From contig NZ_FCNX02000002.1 in NCBI RefSeq assembly GCF_001544835.2, positions 310,001 through 374,000 on the forward strand: DNA of 64,000 nucleotides, in the 5' to 3' direction. Of this stretch, positions 1 through 8,793 are shown one piece after another. Every line of letters begins with the position of its first letter. The stretch's first letter is position 1. A program made the position numbers and the translations under genes. The DNA comes from Caballeronia fortuita. Its GTDB lineage: Bacteria > Pseudomonadota > Gammaproteobacteria > Burkholderiales > Burkholderiaceae. The notes beneath the pieces are model-generated. The model ran no database searches, had not been told where the DNA came from, and was given only the letters and a program-made list of their open reading frames with translations.

Positions 1-1107
1 CTGTTCGGCGGCGAGCACGGCAACTTCGTGCTGTCGCTCATCTTCGGCACGCTCTTTCTCGTCGACGGCGCGCTGCAGATCGTCTCGGCGCGCGTGGTGC
101 GCTTTCGCAAATGGCGTCTCGCGATGGCGGGCGGCGTGCTCGAAATCGCCATCGCAATCTTCTTTTATCAGCCTTATCCCGATCATTACGCGGGCACCGT
201 CGCGTACTGCGTCGCCTTCGGGCTTTTCTTCGGCGGCTGGAACATGATCCTGCTTGCCGCGCGCGTGCGGCGCATGGCGGCGAATCCGGCTGTCGAAGGC
301 ATTGCCGATCCGGCCTCGCAAAGCGGCACGCCGCCCGCCGCGTCGCCGTTCGCGGGCGCGGTCTGGGACGGGCCGCCCGCGCCCGGCGAGGCGGCACTGA
401 CCGTGCATGTGTGGACGCCCGTCGGCACGGCGAAGTCGCAGCCGCGAAGGCAGTTGATCGTCGATCGCTATATCGCCGCCGTCGACAGGAACGGCACCAT
501 TTCGACCGGGCACGCCGCGCTCGAGACACCCGAAGGCGTGTACATCAGCCTGTATCCCGCGGTCGAGATCGACCGCTCGCCTAACGAATTCAGCCGCACG
601 CTGCGCGCGACGCGCGAGAACGACGTGCCCGGCCTGTTCCAGCCCGACTACGAAACCGAATCGAAAGCATGGTGCCCGTCGACGCAGCAGGTGCGCATCC
701 GCAACTACGATCCGGCGCGGCTTGCGCGCTTCTGGCAGGAGTATCGGCGCGATGCCACGTACAACCTCACGTATCGCAACTGTTCGAGTTCCGTGGCGCG
801 GGCGCTGGAAGCGGCGATCGAAGGCGCGTCGGCGCGCGCGTGGGGCAAGGGCGGCGGCTGGAAGCCGCTCGTGCGCATCATGACGACGCCCGAGTTATGG
901 GTCGCCGCGCAAGTGCGCAAGCGCGCCGCGACAATGGCGTGGACGCCCGGCCTCACGCTCGACTATGCGCGCGCGCTCAGCATGCTCGCGGATCCGCGGC
1001 ACTCGGGCTGGGTGAAGATGGCGCGCATCGCGGTCGCGACGATGTATCGATCGCGGCAGCGCTGGCGCGCCGAGGAGCAGGCAGCGGCGGAGCAGCGCAC
1101 CGGCTGA
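1..1107 (+). CDS. HdeD-like membrane protein with C-terminal cysteine-peptidase-like domain (5' end cut)
   Basis: The reading frame is open from base 1, so the gene begins upstream of the window; the GTG at 28 is only the first in-window candidate. The first ~85 visible residues form hydrophobic segments (around VLSLIFGTLFLVDGALQI and GTVAYCVAFGLFFGGW, separated by basic loops), as in the C-terminal half of HdeD/DUF308 inner-membrane proteins. After a Pro/Ala linker comes a soluble domain of about 240 residues with STGHAALE (His about residue 162 counted from base 28) and, later, YRNCSSSVARAL (Cys about 252). His before Cys in such contexts is the order seen in circularly permuted papain-like (NlpC/P60-related, DUF4105-like) folds. 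Activity and cellular side are inference. It converges with the NYN gene across 24 bases. Confidence 0.75.
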   Translation: MFGGEHGNFVLSLIFGTLFLVDGALQIVSARVVRFRKWRLAMAGGVLEIAIAIFFYQPYPDHYAGTVAYCVAFGLFFGGWNMILLAARVRRMAANPAVEGIADPASQSGTPPAASPFAGAVWDGPPAPGEAALTVHVWTPVGTAKSQPRRQLIVDRYIAAVDRNGTISTGHAALETPEGVYISLYPAVEIDRSPNEFSRTLRATRENDVPGLFQPDYETESKAWCPSTQQVRIRNYDPARLARFWQEYRRDATYNLTYRNCSSSVARALEAAIEGASARAWGKGGGWKPLVRIMTTPELWVAAQVRKRAATMAWTPGLTLDYARALSMLADPRHSGWVKMARIAVATMYRSRQRWRAEEQAAAEQRTG

Positions 1108-1131
1108 GTGCCGCTGCGATCCGCCGGCGTG

Positions 1132-2418
1132 CTATTCGCCGGTCTTGTCGGCTGTCTTGTCGGCTGTCTTGCGCGAACGGCCGCCGCGCGACGACGACTT
1201 GCGTGCTGGCCTTTCTTCCTTCGGCTCGACAACCGCTTCGGCGGCCGGTGCGATGTTGTCCTGAGGCGCCTCGGCATTGCTCTGCTTCGCCGCGGTCTTG
1301 CGCGCACGACGCGGCGCAGCGCGTTTTTTCGGCGCGGGGTCCGGCGCGAGCTCCGGCGCGGATTCCGCGACCGGTTCGGCTTGCGGCGCGGGCGCTTCCG
1401 GTTCGACATGCGCCGGCGCTTCTTGCGCGACCGCGACTGCATCCGGCGAGGGTGCGGGCACCGAACCGCGCGCCGCCTTCCTCGCGCCGCGCTTCTCCTT
1501 GCGCCTGCCGTTCGACGCGCCTTCGTGTTCCTTCACGGCCGGCTCATTGGGCCTCACGTCGATCGGGGCAAGCTGAACGGATTGCATCGGCTGCACCGTT
1601 TGAGACGTCTGAGCGGAGCGAAAAACGAACGCGCCGGATTTATCGTCGCGGCCTACTTCCAGCAAGCCGCGCGATTGCGCCTCATCGAGCAGATTGCCGA
1701 ACGCGCGAAAGCCGTACTGCGTCTCGCTGAAGCCCGGCTTGCGCCGCTTGATCGCGCTCTTCAATACCGACGCCCAGATCTTGCCGCTCTCGCCGCGCTC
1801 CGAGGCGAGCGCCTCGAAAGTCTCGACCGCGATCGCGATCGCCTGCGACTTGCGCGACTCCGTCTCCTGCTTCGGCTGCCGCTCTTCGTCGGGCGCGCGC
1901 TTCGTTTCGCGCTGCTCGCGCTTGGCGATAGCGCGTTGCTGCTCGCGCACGAGGTCGTCGTAGAAGATGAATTCGTCGCAGTTCGCGACGAGCAGATCGG
2001 ACGTCGACTGCTTCACGCCCACGCCGATGACCTTCTTCGCGTTCTCGCGCAGCTTCGACACGAGCGGCGAGAAGTCGGAATCGCCGCTGATGATGACGAA
2101 GGTATCGACGTGCGATTTGGTGTAGCAAAGATCGAGTGCATCGACAACGAGGCGGATATCGGCGGAGTTCTTGCCCGACTGGCGCACGTGCGGAATCTCG
2201 ATCATCTCGAAGCTGGCTTCGTGCATCGCCGATTTGAAGCCCTTGTAGCGATCCCAGTCGCAATAGGCCTTCTTCACGACGATGCTGCCTTTCAGCAGCA
2301 GGCGTTCGAGTACGGGTCGGATATCGAATTTCTCGTACTTCGCGTCGCGAACGCCTAGCGCGACGTTCTCGAAATCGCAGAACAACGCCATGCTGACGCT
2401 TTCCTGAGGTCCAGCCAT
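1132..2418 (-). CDS. NYN-domain (PIN-like) nuclease with LOTUS/OST-HTH domain
   Basis: A 428-residue protein. Residues 10-160 form a NYN/DUF88 (LabA-like) domain, a PIN-fold predicted RNase: acidic residues line up in LFCDFEN (D15), SADIRLVVDALD (D87, D93) and SGDSDF (D113, D115). Residues about 185-262 resemble an OST-HTH/LOTUS domain, common behind NYN domains and thought to bind RNA. The remaining ~160 residues are a low-complexity Ala/Pro/Lys tail ending in a short tandem TADK repeat. The start at 2418 is preferred over the ATG at 2445 because GGAGAG lies 7 bases before it and the product then begins MAGPQESVSM. RNA target unknown. It is the last gene of the minus-strand run from 4654. 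Confidence 0.85.
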   Translation of the reverse strand: MAGPQESVSMALFCDFENVALGVRDAKYEKFDIRPVLERLLLKGSIVVKKAYCDWDRYKGFKSAMHEASFEMIEIPHVRQSGKNSADIRLVVDALDLCYTKSHVDTFVIISGDSDFSPLVSKLRENAKKVIGVGVKQSTSDLLVANCDEFIFYDDLVREQQRAIAKREQRETKRAPDEERQPKQETESRKSQAIAIAVETFEALASERGESGKIWASVLKSAIKRRKPGFSETQYGFRAFGNLLDEAQSRGLLEVGRDDKSGAFVFRSAQTSQTVQPMQSVQLAPIDVRPNEPAVKEHEGASNGRRKEKRGARKAARGSVPAPSPDAVAVAQEAPAHVEPEAPAPQAEPVAESAPELAPDPAPKKRAAPRRARKTAAKQSNAEAPQDNIAPAAEAVVEPKEERPARKSSSRGGRSRKTADKTADKTGE

Positions 2419-2533
2419 GTGATGACTCTCCAGCCCGTGCGGCATGTTTGAATGCGCACATGATAGCTTGTCGGCAGCGAGGTATCAGATCGGGAGATGG
2501 CCGGGCGCGGTGCGCCCTCGAGACGAGAACCGC

Positions 2534-2929
2534 TCAGGGCTGCGCATGAAGCGCGGCGAGCGTGGCGAGATCGCGGCGGACCCAGTCGGCATCGGCGGCG
2601 AATTGTTCATCGGACATGTTGGGCTGACGGAACAGCGTGAGCGCCACTTCGGCGCCCGCGCCGTTCTGATAGACACGCAGCGGAACGTAGATTTCGGCGC
2701 CGTCGGCCAGTTGCACGCGATGATCCATGACGCCGAACGCGTTGTGCCCGGTGAAGCGGATCGTCACGTCGCCCGCGGGGCCGCGGGCGCGCCAGTGGTC
2801 GCCCATCTCTTCGAGCGTCGACTGCGCGAGACCCGACGCCCACGTGGGAAAGACCTCGGGGCGCCAGATCGCTTCGTAGAGCGCGCGCCAGTCGCGCGCG
2901 ATCGTCACGGTGATAGTAAGCGTGCGCAT
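2534..2929 (-). CDS. SRPBCC-family (polyketide cyclase-like) protein
   Basis: A 131-residue protein with the START/Bet v1-like helix-grip pattern: N-terminal beta strand (RTLTITVTIARD), a tryptophan-containing YEAIWRPEVFPTW helix, then alternating strands and a long C-terminal helix (DEQFAADADWVRRDLATLAALH). Proteins of this fold bind or turn over hydrophobic small ligands; nothing here fixes a substrate. The stop of the KfrA-like gene lies about 25 bases upstream, so the two are probably cotranscribed. An in-frame TTG at 2935 is possible, but ATG at 2929 is the ordinary choice; neither has a clear ribosome binding site, fitting translational coupling. Confidence 0.75.
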   Translation of the reverse strand: MRTLTITVTIARDWRALYEAIWRPEVFPTWASGLAQSTLEEMGDHWRARGPAGDVTIRFTGHNAFGVMDHRVQLADGAEIYVPLRVYQNGAGAEVALTLFRQPNMSDEQFAADADWVRRDLATLAALHAQP

Positions 2930-2953
2930 CGCCAACAGAGCGTCACGCGCGTG

Positions 2954-4654
2954 TCATGTTTCGATCTTCGACATCACCGCCGTCGCCGGATCGTAACGAT
3001 AGCCCTTCTGCGCAAGCTGCTGGGCCATCTTGTCGCCGATCAGCTTCTGCTGCGCCTCGCGGAACACCAGTTCGTGATCCGGCTTCAGGCGCTCCAGCTC
3101 GACCGCGAGCCGGCGCATCAGCGCGACTTCGCCGGTGCTGCGGGCATCGATGAAAAGGATCTTCTCGTTGGCCACGTCCAGACGCTGACGCAAATCCTTC
3201 GCGTAGGTGACCCATTGCTCGGCGTTGGCGCGCAGGTCGTCGTAGGCCTTCGAATGCGCCTTGGCCTGCGCCGACACCTGACGCTGCAGCGATGCCAGTT
3301 CGGACTCCTCGCCCTGTTCCTTCTCGACGAGACGCCTGGCGAGTTCGGTCGCGTTTTTCTCGGCGGCCTCGGCGCGCTGGCGCAGTGCGTTGACATCGTT
3401 CGATACACGCGCGAGTTCCGCGCCCTGCTCGGCCTTTTCTTCCATCAACGCGCTGATCTGCTTGCGGGCTTCGTCCAGTTCGCCGCCGATACGGCCCGCG
3501 TGATCGCGCTGCGCGGACATCTCGGCGCTGCGCGCGGCCGCGCCTTCCCGCTCCGTCACGAGCGCGTTTCGCCCTTCGTTCAGCTCCGCTTCCAGCGCGG
3601 CGATGCGCGCGAGGCTTTCGCTCGCCTGGGTCTCGGCGGCCTGCGCGCGCGCATGGGCCGCGTTCGCATCCTGCGACCAGCGTTCGGCTTCCGCCGATTT
3701 TTCCTGCGACGCAAGGCTCAGCACTTCGTGTTGCTGGCGCGCGTGATCGCGCTCGCTGGCGAGGCGCGCGAGTTCCTCGTCCTTGCTCGCGAGGGACGCG
3801 CGCAGATCGCCGTGCTGCTGGCGCATCTGAGCGAGTTCCTCGGCGATGCGCGCGAACTCTTCGTCCTTGCCCGCGAACGATGCGCTCAATTGCTCGTGCT
3901 GCTGGCGCGCCTGGTCCCGCTCGTCGGCGGCGCGCGCGAGTTCCTCGTCCTTGCCGGCGAGTAACGTATGCAGTTCGCCGTGCTGCTGGCGCGCCTGATC
4001 GAGCTCTTGCGCCATGCGCGCGATGTCCTCGTCCTTCGCCGACAACGCCGCGCTCAGCGCCTCCTTCGCGCGCCGCTCCTCTTCGAGCGCCGCCTTCATG
4101 GCCTCTAGCTGAGACTGTTCCGCCGACGCCAGTTGCGCCGCTTCCGCGACGCGCGTTTCGGCGGTCTGCGCGCGGGCCGTGGCCGCGTCGAGTTCGCTGC
4201 GCAGATGCGCGACCGACTCTTCCGACGCGCGCAACGCGCCGAGCATTTCCGTCATCTGCTGGCGGTTTTGCGCGGCTTCGTCGCCGGTCTTCTGAAATTC
4301 GGCGAGCGCCTCGTCGCGCTCCGCGAGCGCGGTGGAAAGCCGCTGGCTCACGGCGGACAGGCGCTGGCCGGACATGCGCTCGGTTTCGTCGCGCGAGACG
4401 GTCCAGAGCCGCCGCGCGACGTCCACGAGGGTTTGGGCGAGATCGTCGGGAAGGCCGGTCGGGGACTGCTGCTGCGGCACTTCGGGCGACCGCGCCTCGC
4501 GCCAGCGCTGCAGGCCGGCCGCGATGGCGACGACCGAGCCGTTGCCGGCCTCCTGCCAAACGGTCACGGGAGATACCTTGCGACCTTCTTCGGTCAGGCG
4601 ATCGGCGATCGACGCGATCTGCTCGTCGGTGATGTTGTCTACGTCTGTGGGCAT
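2954..4654 (-). CDS. KfrA-like DNA-binding protein with long coiled coil
   Basis: A 566-residue protein. Residues 1-60 match the KfrA N-terminal DNA-binding domain (plasmid replication region DNA-binding type): NITDEQIASIADRLTEEG followed by VTVWQEAGNGS and LQRWRE. The remainder is almost uninterrupted alpha-helical coiled coil rich in Glu, Ala, Gln and Arg, with four near-identical 28-residue repeats at residues 205-316 (see repeat at 3707-4042). KfrA of IncP plasmids is an autoregulator and accessory partition/nucleoid protein; chromosomal relatives are common in Burkholderiaceae and their role is unclear. Start chosen at 4654 (MPTDVDN) because GAGG lies 5 bases upstream, rather than the ATG at 4687. 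Probably heads an operon with the SRPBCC gene. Confidence 0.8.
   Translation of the reverse strand: MPTDVDNITDEQIASIADRLTEEGRKVSPVTVWQEAGNGSVVAIAAGLQRWREARSPEVPQQQSPTGLPDDLAQTLVDVARRLWTVSRDETERMSGQRLSAVSQRLSTALAERDEALAEFQKTGDEAAQNRQQMTEMLGALRASEESVAHLRSELDAATARAQTAETRVAEAAQLASAEQSQLEAMKAALEEERRAKEALSAALSAKDEDIARMAQELDQARQQHGELHTLLAGKDEELARAADERDQARQQHEQLSASFAGKDEEFARIAEELAQMRQQHGDLRASLASKDEELARLASERDHARQQHEVLSLASQEKSAEAERWSQDANAAHARAQAAETQASESLARIAALEAELNEGRNALVTEREGAAARSAEMSAQRDHAGRIGGELDEARKQISALMEEKAEQGAELARVSNDVNALRQRAEAAEKNATELARRLVEKEQGEESELASLQRQVSAQAKAHSKAYDDLRANAEQWVTYAKDLRQRLDVANEKILFIDARSTGEVALMRRLAVELERLKPDHELVFREAQQKLIGDKMAQQLAQKGYRYDPATAVMSKIET
3707..4042 (-). repeat. Four tandem 84-bp units in the KfrA-like gene
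   Basis: Four consecutive 28-residue units share the pattern (A/S)-x-KDE(E/D)-x-AR-x-A-x-E(R/L)-x-x-x-RQQH(E/G)-x-L followed by about six variable residues. Each unit is exactly 84 bp, so the array keeps frame when units are gained or lost. The repeats lie in the coiled coil and would lengthen the rod without altering the DNA-binding head. Read directly from the translated sequence. Confidence 0.8.
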
Positions 4655-4873
4655 AAGCGCCTCGAAAATCAGTGGCGTCGCACTCAAAAAAACTGCGATA
4701 CGTTGTTACATTTGGCTGAATCCGCGCAGGGCGGAAATGGATGATACCCATTTTCCGCGATCCGCCATTCAAAGCACGTCACATGCCGGTAAAAATCCGG
4801 ATTCGCAGCGAGAGTGTATCGCCTGCGTGCGCTTGATTTCGGGACGTAATACGTTATTCACAGAAATGCATCG

Positions 4874-4899
4874 AGCCCGGGCGAAAATCCGTCCGGGCT
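4874..4899 (-). terminator. Candidate hairpin downstream of the DUF4148 gene
   Basis: AGCCCGG (4874-4880) pairs with CCGGGCT (4893-4899) around a 12-base loop. It lies 26 bases past the stop of the minus-strand DUF4148 gene. There is no strong T tract on the minus strand, so termination activity is uncertain. Confidence 0.35.
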
Positions 4900-4924
4900 T
4901 TCGAAAGCGGCAGAAACCGCGCGA

Positions 4925-5245
4925 TTACGGCTTGGCGAAAACCGGGCCGAGGCCGATAACATCCGTATCGGCTGAGGCCGACGCCGAACGCGTGCCCGAC
5001 GCGACGCCGCCGCTCGCCGGCGCGCCATACGCCGTCAGGCCCTTCGCCGCTTGCACGCGTGCTTCGGCGGCTTGAATGTTTTGCGGATATTGCGTCTGAT
5101 CGCTCGCCGGGTTGTAACCGGCCTTTTGCAATTCGACGAGTTCCGCGCGCACTTCCGCGCGCGTGATTGGCTGACTGGACTGCGCGAACGACAAAACCGG
5201 AAGCGCGACGACGGCGGCGGCGATGAGCGATTGAATGACTTTCAT
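4925..5245 (-). CDS. DUF4148 family secreted protein
   Basis: A 106-residue protein with a Sec signal peptide (MKVIQSLIAAAVVALPVLSFA, cleaved before QSSQP) and the DUF4148 core ITRAEVRAELVELQKAGYNP followed by a Tyr-Pro-containing stretch and IQAAEARVQA. The family is abundant in Burkholderia and relatives, usually many paralogues per genome, periplasmic and of unknown function. A strong ribosome binding site (GGAGGT, 5 bases before ATG) fixes the start. Monocistronic as far as can be seen; a hairpin lies downstream at 4874-4899. Confidence 0.85.
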   Translation of the reverse strand: MKVIQSLIAAAVVALPVLSFAQSSQPITRAEVRAELVELQKAGYNPASDQTQYPQNIQAAEARVQAAKGLTAYGAPASGGVASGTRSASASADTDVIGLGPVFAKP

Positions 5246-5449
5246 GATTTACCTCCAGGTGTTTGATGGAAAGGCCCGTTTGACCGATCCGCGGTGCGTT
5301 GCGAATCGTTCGGGCTTGGAGGTATTTGAACCGCCGGACGTATCTGGCTTGTGTCGCGCGAAAGCGGTTATGAAACGCCGTGTGTCGGCGCAGCGTGCGG
5401 ATACAGTGCGATACAAAGCGTCATGCGAAGCGAAAAAAACGCTGACGCA

Positions 5450-5830
5450 TCATTGCATGGCGACCCACCACGTCGTGCCGGCCGCATCGCGGAAGCCGCC
5501 TCTGAGGTCGTCGTCGGCACGTTTGCGCGCGGGCGGCTGCACGCCAAGTGCGCCGTGCCGCATCGCGCGATCGTAGACGGCCTGCACGTCGCGCACGTAG
5601 ACGTGGATGTGCGGACCGGACGATTGCTGATCGGTCGCGCCGCCGCCGATCATCACGATGCTGTCGTCGATGCGAACTTCGGCGTGCATCAGCGAGCCAT
5701 CGGGACGGTCGAAGCGGCGCACGAGCTGTGCGTCGAACACGTGTTCTAGAAAGGTGATGATTGCTTCCGCGTTCGGGCAGACCAGATAGGGGCTGACGGA
5801 TGGGTAGGCGGCGGGTTTCCAGTCGGGCAT
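5450..5830 (-). CDS. VOC family (glyoxalase/bleomycin-resistance-like) protein
   Basis: A 126-residue single-domain protein of the vicinal-oxygen-chelate superfamily, PhnB/YdcN-like subtype: YPSVSPYLVCPNAEAIITFLEHVFDAQ at the N-terminus, the DGSLMHAEVRIDDSIVMIGG strand pair, then PHIHVYVRDVQAVYDRAMRHGA and the ending FRDAAGTTWWVA. Members are often small-molecule isomerases, dioxygenases or binding proteins; no reaction can be assigned. The ribosome binding site GAGG precedes the ATG at 5830. It sits 59 bases after the stop of the patatin gene on the same strand, so read-through from that operon is possible. Confidence 0.8.
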   Translation of the reverse strand: MPDWKPAAYPSVSPYLVCPNAEAIITFLEHVFDAQLVRRFDRPDGSLMHAEVRIDDSIVMIGGGATDQQSSGPHIHVYVRDVQAVYDRAMRHGALGVQPPARKRADDDLRGGFRDAAGTTWWVAMQ

Positions 5831-5889
5831 GACTTGCCTCGCGGGCGTGGTGACGAGGCTAGTCAGCGTAAATCAAACCGGTCATCGCA

Positions 5890-7146
5890 TCAAACGCCTT
5901 CGACGACATCATCCAGCTTCTTCGACACCGCCGCCGGCATCTCCGCCGTCGCCTTCGGCGCAGGCTCATACCGGTGTACGTCATGCGTCACGAAGCCCAG
6001 ATCGTGACTCGGCACCTCGAACCATTCCGGATGCCCGAACGAGCGGCGAATGTCTTCGAGCCCGCTCGCCCAGTGCTCGTCCATCGTGTCGTTGCTGAAC
6101 TCGTAGTCCTTGTAATGCCCTTCGAAGAACTTGTTCTTGTAGATGAGATGCACGACGTTCACCGCGCCGCCATCCGCCACCTTCTGCGCTTCGCGCAATA
6201 ACGGATGCGCACGCCGCACCTTCTCCGGCACGTGCTCAAGCAGTTCCTTGATGAGCCGTGCATGCTTCTGGTTATGCGAAACGAAATCGGTGATCGCGCG
6301 CGTTCTGCTCGAATACTGGATGTCCTTCGTGCGCTCGCTCACGTCGAGAAAATCACCGGGCAAGGTGCCGCGCGCGCTCCACAGATCCACCTGAAACACG
6401 AGCGTGTCCTTGTGCTGACTTTCGCGGATGATCTCGGTCAACGGCGTATTCGACACGAGGCCGCCGTCCCAATAGAACTCGCCGTCGATCTCGACAGCCG
6501 GAAAGCCCGGCGGCAACGCGCCCGACGCCATGAAGTGCTCGGACGCGAGCCGCATCTTCGTATTGTCGAAATAGACGAGGTTGCCCGTGCGCACGTTCAC
6601 CGCGCCGACCGATACACGCATCGCGCCATCGTTGATGCGGTCGAAATCGGCGAACTGAAGCAGCGTCGCGCGCAAGGCGGACGTGTCGTAGAAGCTCACA
6701 TCGCTCGGCCGCTTGCTCTTCGTCTGCGCCAAAGGCAGTTGCACGCGCGGCGAGAAGAAGCCCTTCTGCCCTTCGGTCAGCGCACGCGCGGCCGCCCACA
6801 TGCTCGAAAACTTCCGGCCGATGTTCGCAAAGCCGAACGCGGCAGGCATGAACGCGCCCACATGTCCGATGAGATCCGCAGGCTGGCAGACCGTGTTCCA
6901 GAATCCGCGCAGCGCGGCCACGCGATGCTCCGGCGCATTGCCCGCAATGATCGCGGTATTCAGAGCGCCGATGGAGATGCCCGACGTCCACGTCGGATCG
7001 ACGCCCGCTTCCGCGAGCCCTTCGAACACGCCGGCCTGATAGGAACCCAGCGCGCCGCCGCCTTGCAGCACGAGGCAAACGTCATCGTAGTCCGGCAGCG
7101 CGATGCGATTCGCCTGCGTGAGTGTGTTGCGTTGACTGCGGCGCAT
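5890..7146 (-). CDS. DUF3734 patatin-like phospholipase
   Basis: A 418-residue patatin-fold serine hydrolase. Visible motifs: the oxyanion loop VLQGGGALGSYQAG (about residues 27-40), nucleophile elbow SGISIGALN (Ser58) and the catalytic aspartate motif WDGGLVSNTP near residue 230. A C-terminal region typical of DUF3734 follows (KFFEGHYKDYEFS and HWASGLEDIRRS). Patatins hydrolyse acyl esters of lipids, and some act on polyhydroxybutyrate granules. It is the third gene of an operon with acetoacetate decarboxylase and 3-hydroxybutyrate dehydrogenase (27-bp gap to the latter), which suggests a role in PHB or ketone metabolism; that link is inference from neighbours. GGAGA lies before the ATG. Confidence 0.85.
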   Translation of the reverse strand: MRRSQRNTLTQANRIALPDYDDVCLVLQGGGALGSYQAGVFEGLAEAGVDPTWTSGISIGALNTAIIAGNAPEHRVAALRGFWNTVCQPADLIGHVGAFMPAAFGFANIGRKFSSMWAAARALTEGQKGFFSPRVQLPLAQTKSKRPSDVSFYDTSALRATLLQFADFDRINDGAMRVSVGAVNVRTGNLVYFDNTKMRLASEHFMASGALPPGFPAVEIDGEFYWDGGLVSNTPLTEIIRESQHKDTLVFQVDLWSARGTLPGDFLDVSERTKDIQYSSRTRAITDFVSHNQKHARLIKELLEHVPEKVRRAHPLLREAQKVADGGAVNVVHLIYKNKFFEGHYKDYEFSNDTMDEHWASGLEDIRRSFGHPEWFEVPSHDLGFVTHDVHRYEPAPKATAEMPAAVSKKLDDVVEGV

Positions 7147-7173
7147 GGATTCTCCTTATAGTCGATGGATGCG

Positions 7174-7956
7174 TTACTGCATGAACCAGCCGTGACTCAC
7201 GACGACCGATTGCCCCGTCAGCGCATTCGATTCGAAGCCTGCAAGAAACGCCACTGTGTTCGCGACATCGGCGACGGTCGTGAATTCGCCATCGACCGTT
7301 TCCTTCAGCATCACGTTCTTCACGACGTCTTCCTCGGAGATGCCGAGCGCCTTCGCCTGCTCGGGAATCTGCTTCTCGACGAGCGGCGTGCGCACGAAAC
7401 CGGGGCACACCACGTTGGCGCGCACGCCGCGCGGACCGCCTTCCTTCGCGACGACGCGCGCGAGTCCGAGCAAGCCGTGCTTGGCCGTCACGTAGGCCGA
7501 TTTCAGTTTCGACGCCTCATGCGAGTGCACCGATCCCATATAGATGATCGACCCGCCCTTGCCCGACGCGTACATGTGCTTGATCGCGGCCTTCGTCGTG
7601 AGAAACGCGCCGTCGAGATGGATCGCGAGCATCTTCTTCCAGTCGGCGTAGGCATATTCCTCGATCGGCGCGACGATCTGAACGCCCGCGTTCGACACCA
7701 GCACGTCGATGCCGCCGAGCTTCGCCACCGTCTCTTCGATGCCCGCGTTCACGGCGTCTTCGCTCGTCACGTCCATCGACACGGCGATCGCCTTGCCGCC
7801 CGCATCCACGATGCTGTCCGCGACCTTCTGCGCATTCGCGAGATTCAGATCGGCGATGACGACCGCCGCGCCATCGGCCGCGAGCTTCTTCGCCGTCTGT
7901 TCACCGATGCCGCTCGCTGCGCCCGTCACGAGCGCGACTTTTCCCTGCAGTGCCAT
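7174..7956 (-). CDS. bdhA: 3-hydroxybutyrate dehydrogenase
   Basis: A 260-residue classical SDR matching D-3-hydroxybutyrate dehydrogenase, which interconverts 3-hydroxybutyrate and acetoacetate with NAD(H) in PHB and ketone-body turnover. Seen: TGAASGIG cofactor motif, SNAG (a variant of NNAG), [13 protein letters not shown] carrying the catalytic Ser, AYVTAKHG (Tyr-x3-Lys), and the BDH-like [24 protein letters not shown] substrate loop. The start at 7956 has AGGAG 7 bases upstream; longer upstream frames lack this. It lies between acetoacetate decarboxylase (20 bp upstream) and the patatin gene, giving an operon that could convert 3-hydroxybutyrate to acetoacetate and on to acetone. Confidence 0.9.
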   Translation of the reverse strand: MALQGKVALVTGAASGIGEQTAKKLAADGAAVVIADLNLANAQKVADSIVDAGGKAIAVSMDVTSEDAVNAGIEETVAKLGGIDVLVSNAGVQIVAPIEEYAYADWKKMLAIHLDGAFLTTKAAIKHMYASGKGGSIIYMGSVHSHEASKLKSAYVTAKHGLLGLARVVAKEGGPRGVRANVVCPGFVRTPLVEKQIPEQAKALGISEEDVVKNVMLKETVDGEFTTVADVANTVAFLAGFESNALTGQSVVVSHGWFMQ

Positions 7957-7976
7957 ACGATTACTCCTGTGCGTTG

Positions 7977-8756
7977 TTATTGATTGACCGCGAGCTTCAA
8001 CTCGTCGTGCGGCGCGAGATAGTCGTATGCGACTTCGCCGATATCGAGCGTGAGATTCGCGATGACATGCCGCGCGCCGACGACCTTGCGCACCGGCAGA
8101 TCCGCGACAGGCGCAAGCGCATGTGCGTGCAGTTCGAGCGCGGCCGGACCTTCCCACGCGCCGATCACGTTCACGTCGCGCAAGAAGAAGCGCACGAGTT
8201 CGCACACGCGCGCACTGCCGTCGACGTGCGGCAGGACTTTGAGCAGATAGTTCGGCGCATCGGCGAGCTTCTTGCGCTCGGCTTCGAGATCGAGCGGACG
8301 ATACTTGTAGCCCATCGTGCCCGTAGCAATGCGCTGCGTGCCGTAGTCGAGCGTGCCGAGCAGCGTGTCTTTACCATCGACGGCAAGACGCGGCGACGCT
8401 AGCTTCTTCGGAAAGCCCCAGATCTCGCGGCCGCCCGCGATCGGGCCTTCGTCATCGAGATACATTGCATGCGTATAGCTGCCCTTCCTGCCGTCCGGAT
8501 CGATGACGGAAATCACCTGGCCGCTCTCGGTGTAATCGCCGAAGCCGGATGAATCGGGCATGCGAATGAATTCGTAATGCACGAGGCCGTTATCCACTTC
8601 GAGCGGCTCGGGAACCACGGCGCGCAACGCGTCGAGATCGGTCTCGTAGGAGATGATGAAGTACTCGCGATTGAGGAAGCGGAACGGCGGACGCGGGTAA
8701 GCGGGATTGTGCACAGGCATGGCGAATGCATTCCTGCGGATGTCGTCTTCTTTCAC
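7977..8756 (-). CDS. adc: Acetoacetate decarboxylase
   Basis: A 259-residue protein with the acetoacetate decarboxylase signature [15 protein letters not shown]; one of the paired lysines (K117/K118) forms the Schiff base that decarboxylates acetoacetate to acetone and CO2. The length is usual for the family. Start codon is GTG at 8756 with AGGGA 8 bases before it. First gene of the operon with 3-hydroxybutyrate dehydrogenase and the DUF3734 patatin, so it would draw on the acetoacetate made by the next enzyme. An inverted repeat (8794-8808) lies just upstream and may be an operator. Confidence 0.9.
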   Translation of the reverse strand: MKEDDIRRNAFAMPVHNPAYPRPPFRFLNREYFIISYETDLDALRAVVPEPLEVDNGLVHYEFIRMPDSSGFGDYTESGQVISVIDPDGRKGSYTHAMYLDDEGPIAGGREIWGFPKKLASPRLAVDGKDTLLGTLDYGTQRIATGTMGYKYRPLDLEAERKKLADAPNYLLKVLPHVDGSARVCELVRFFLRDVNVIGAWEGPAALELHAHALAPVADLPVRKVVGARHVIANLTLDIGEVAYDYLAPHDELKLAVNQ

Positions 8757-8793
8757 TGGGTCGTCCCTGAGTTGAGAACAGGCACGATGGTAG

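Noticed and set aside
1140-1170. Short tandem repeat as a phase-variable or mobile element
   Set aside because: It is an in-frame 12-bp repeat inside the NYN gene tail and explained as coding low complexity.
1108-2358. Plus-strand frame opposite the NYN gene
   Set aside because: No ribosome binding site and Arg-rich; the opposite strand has the recognisable NYN motifs.
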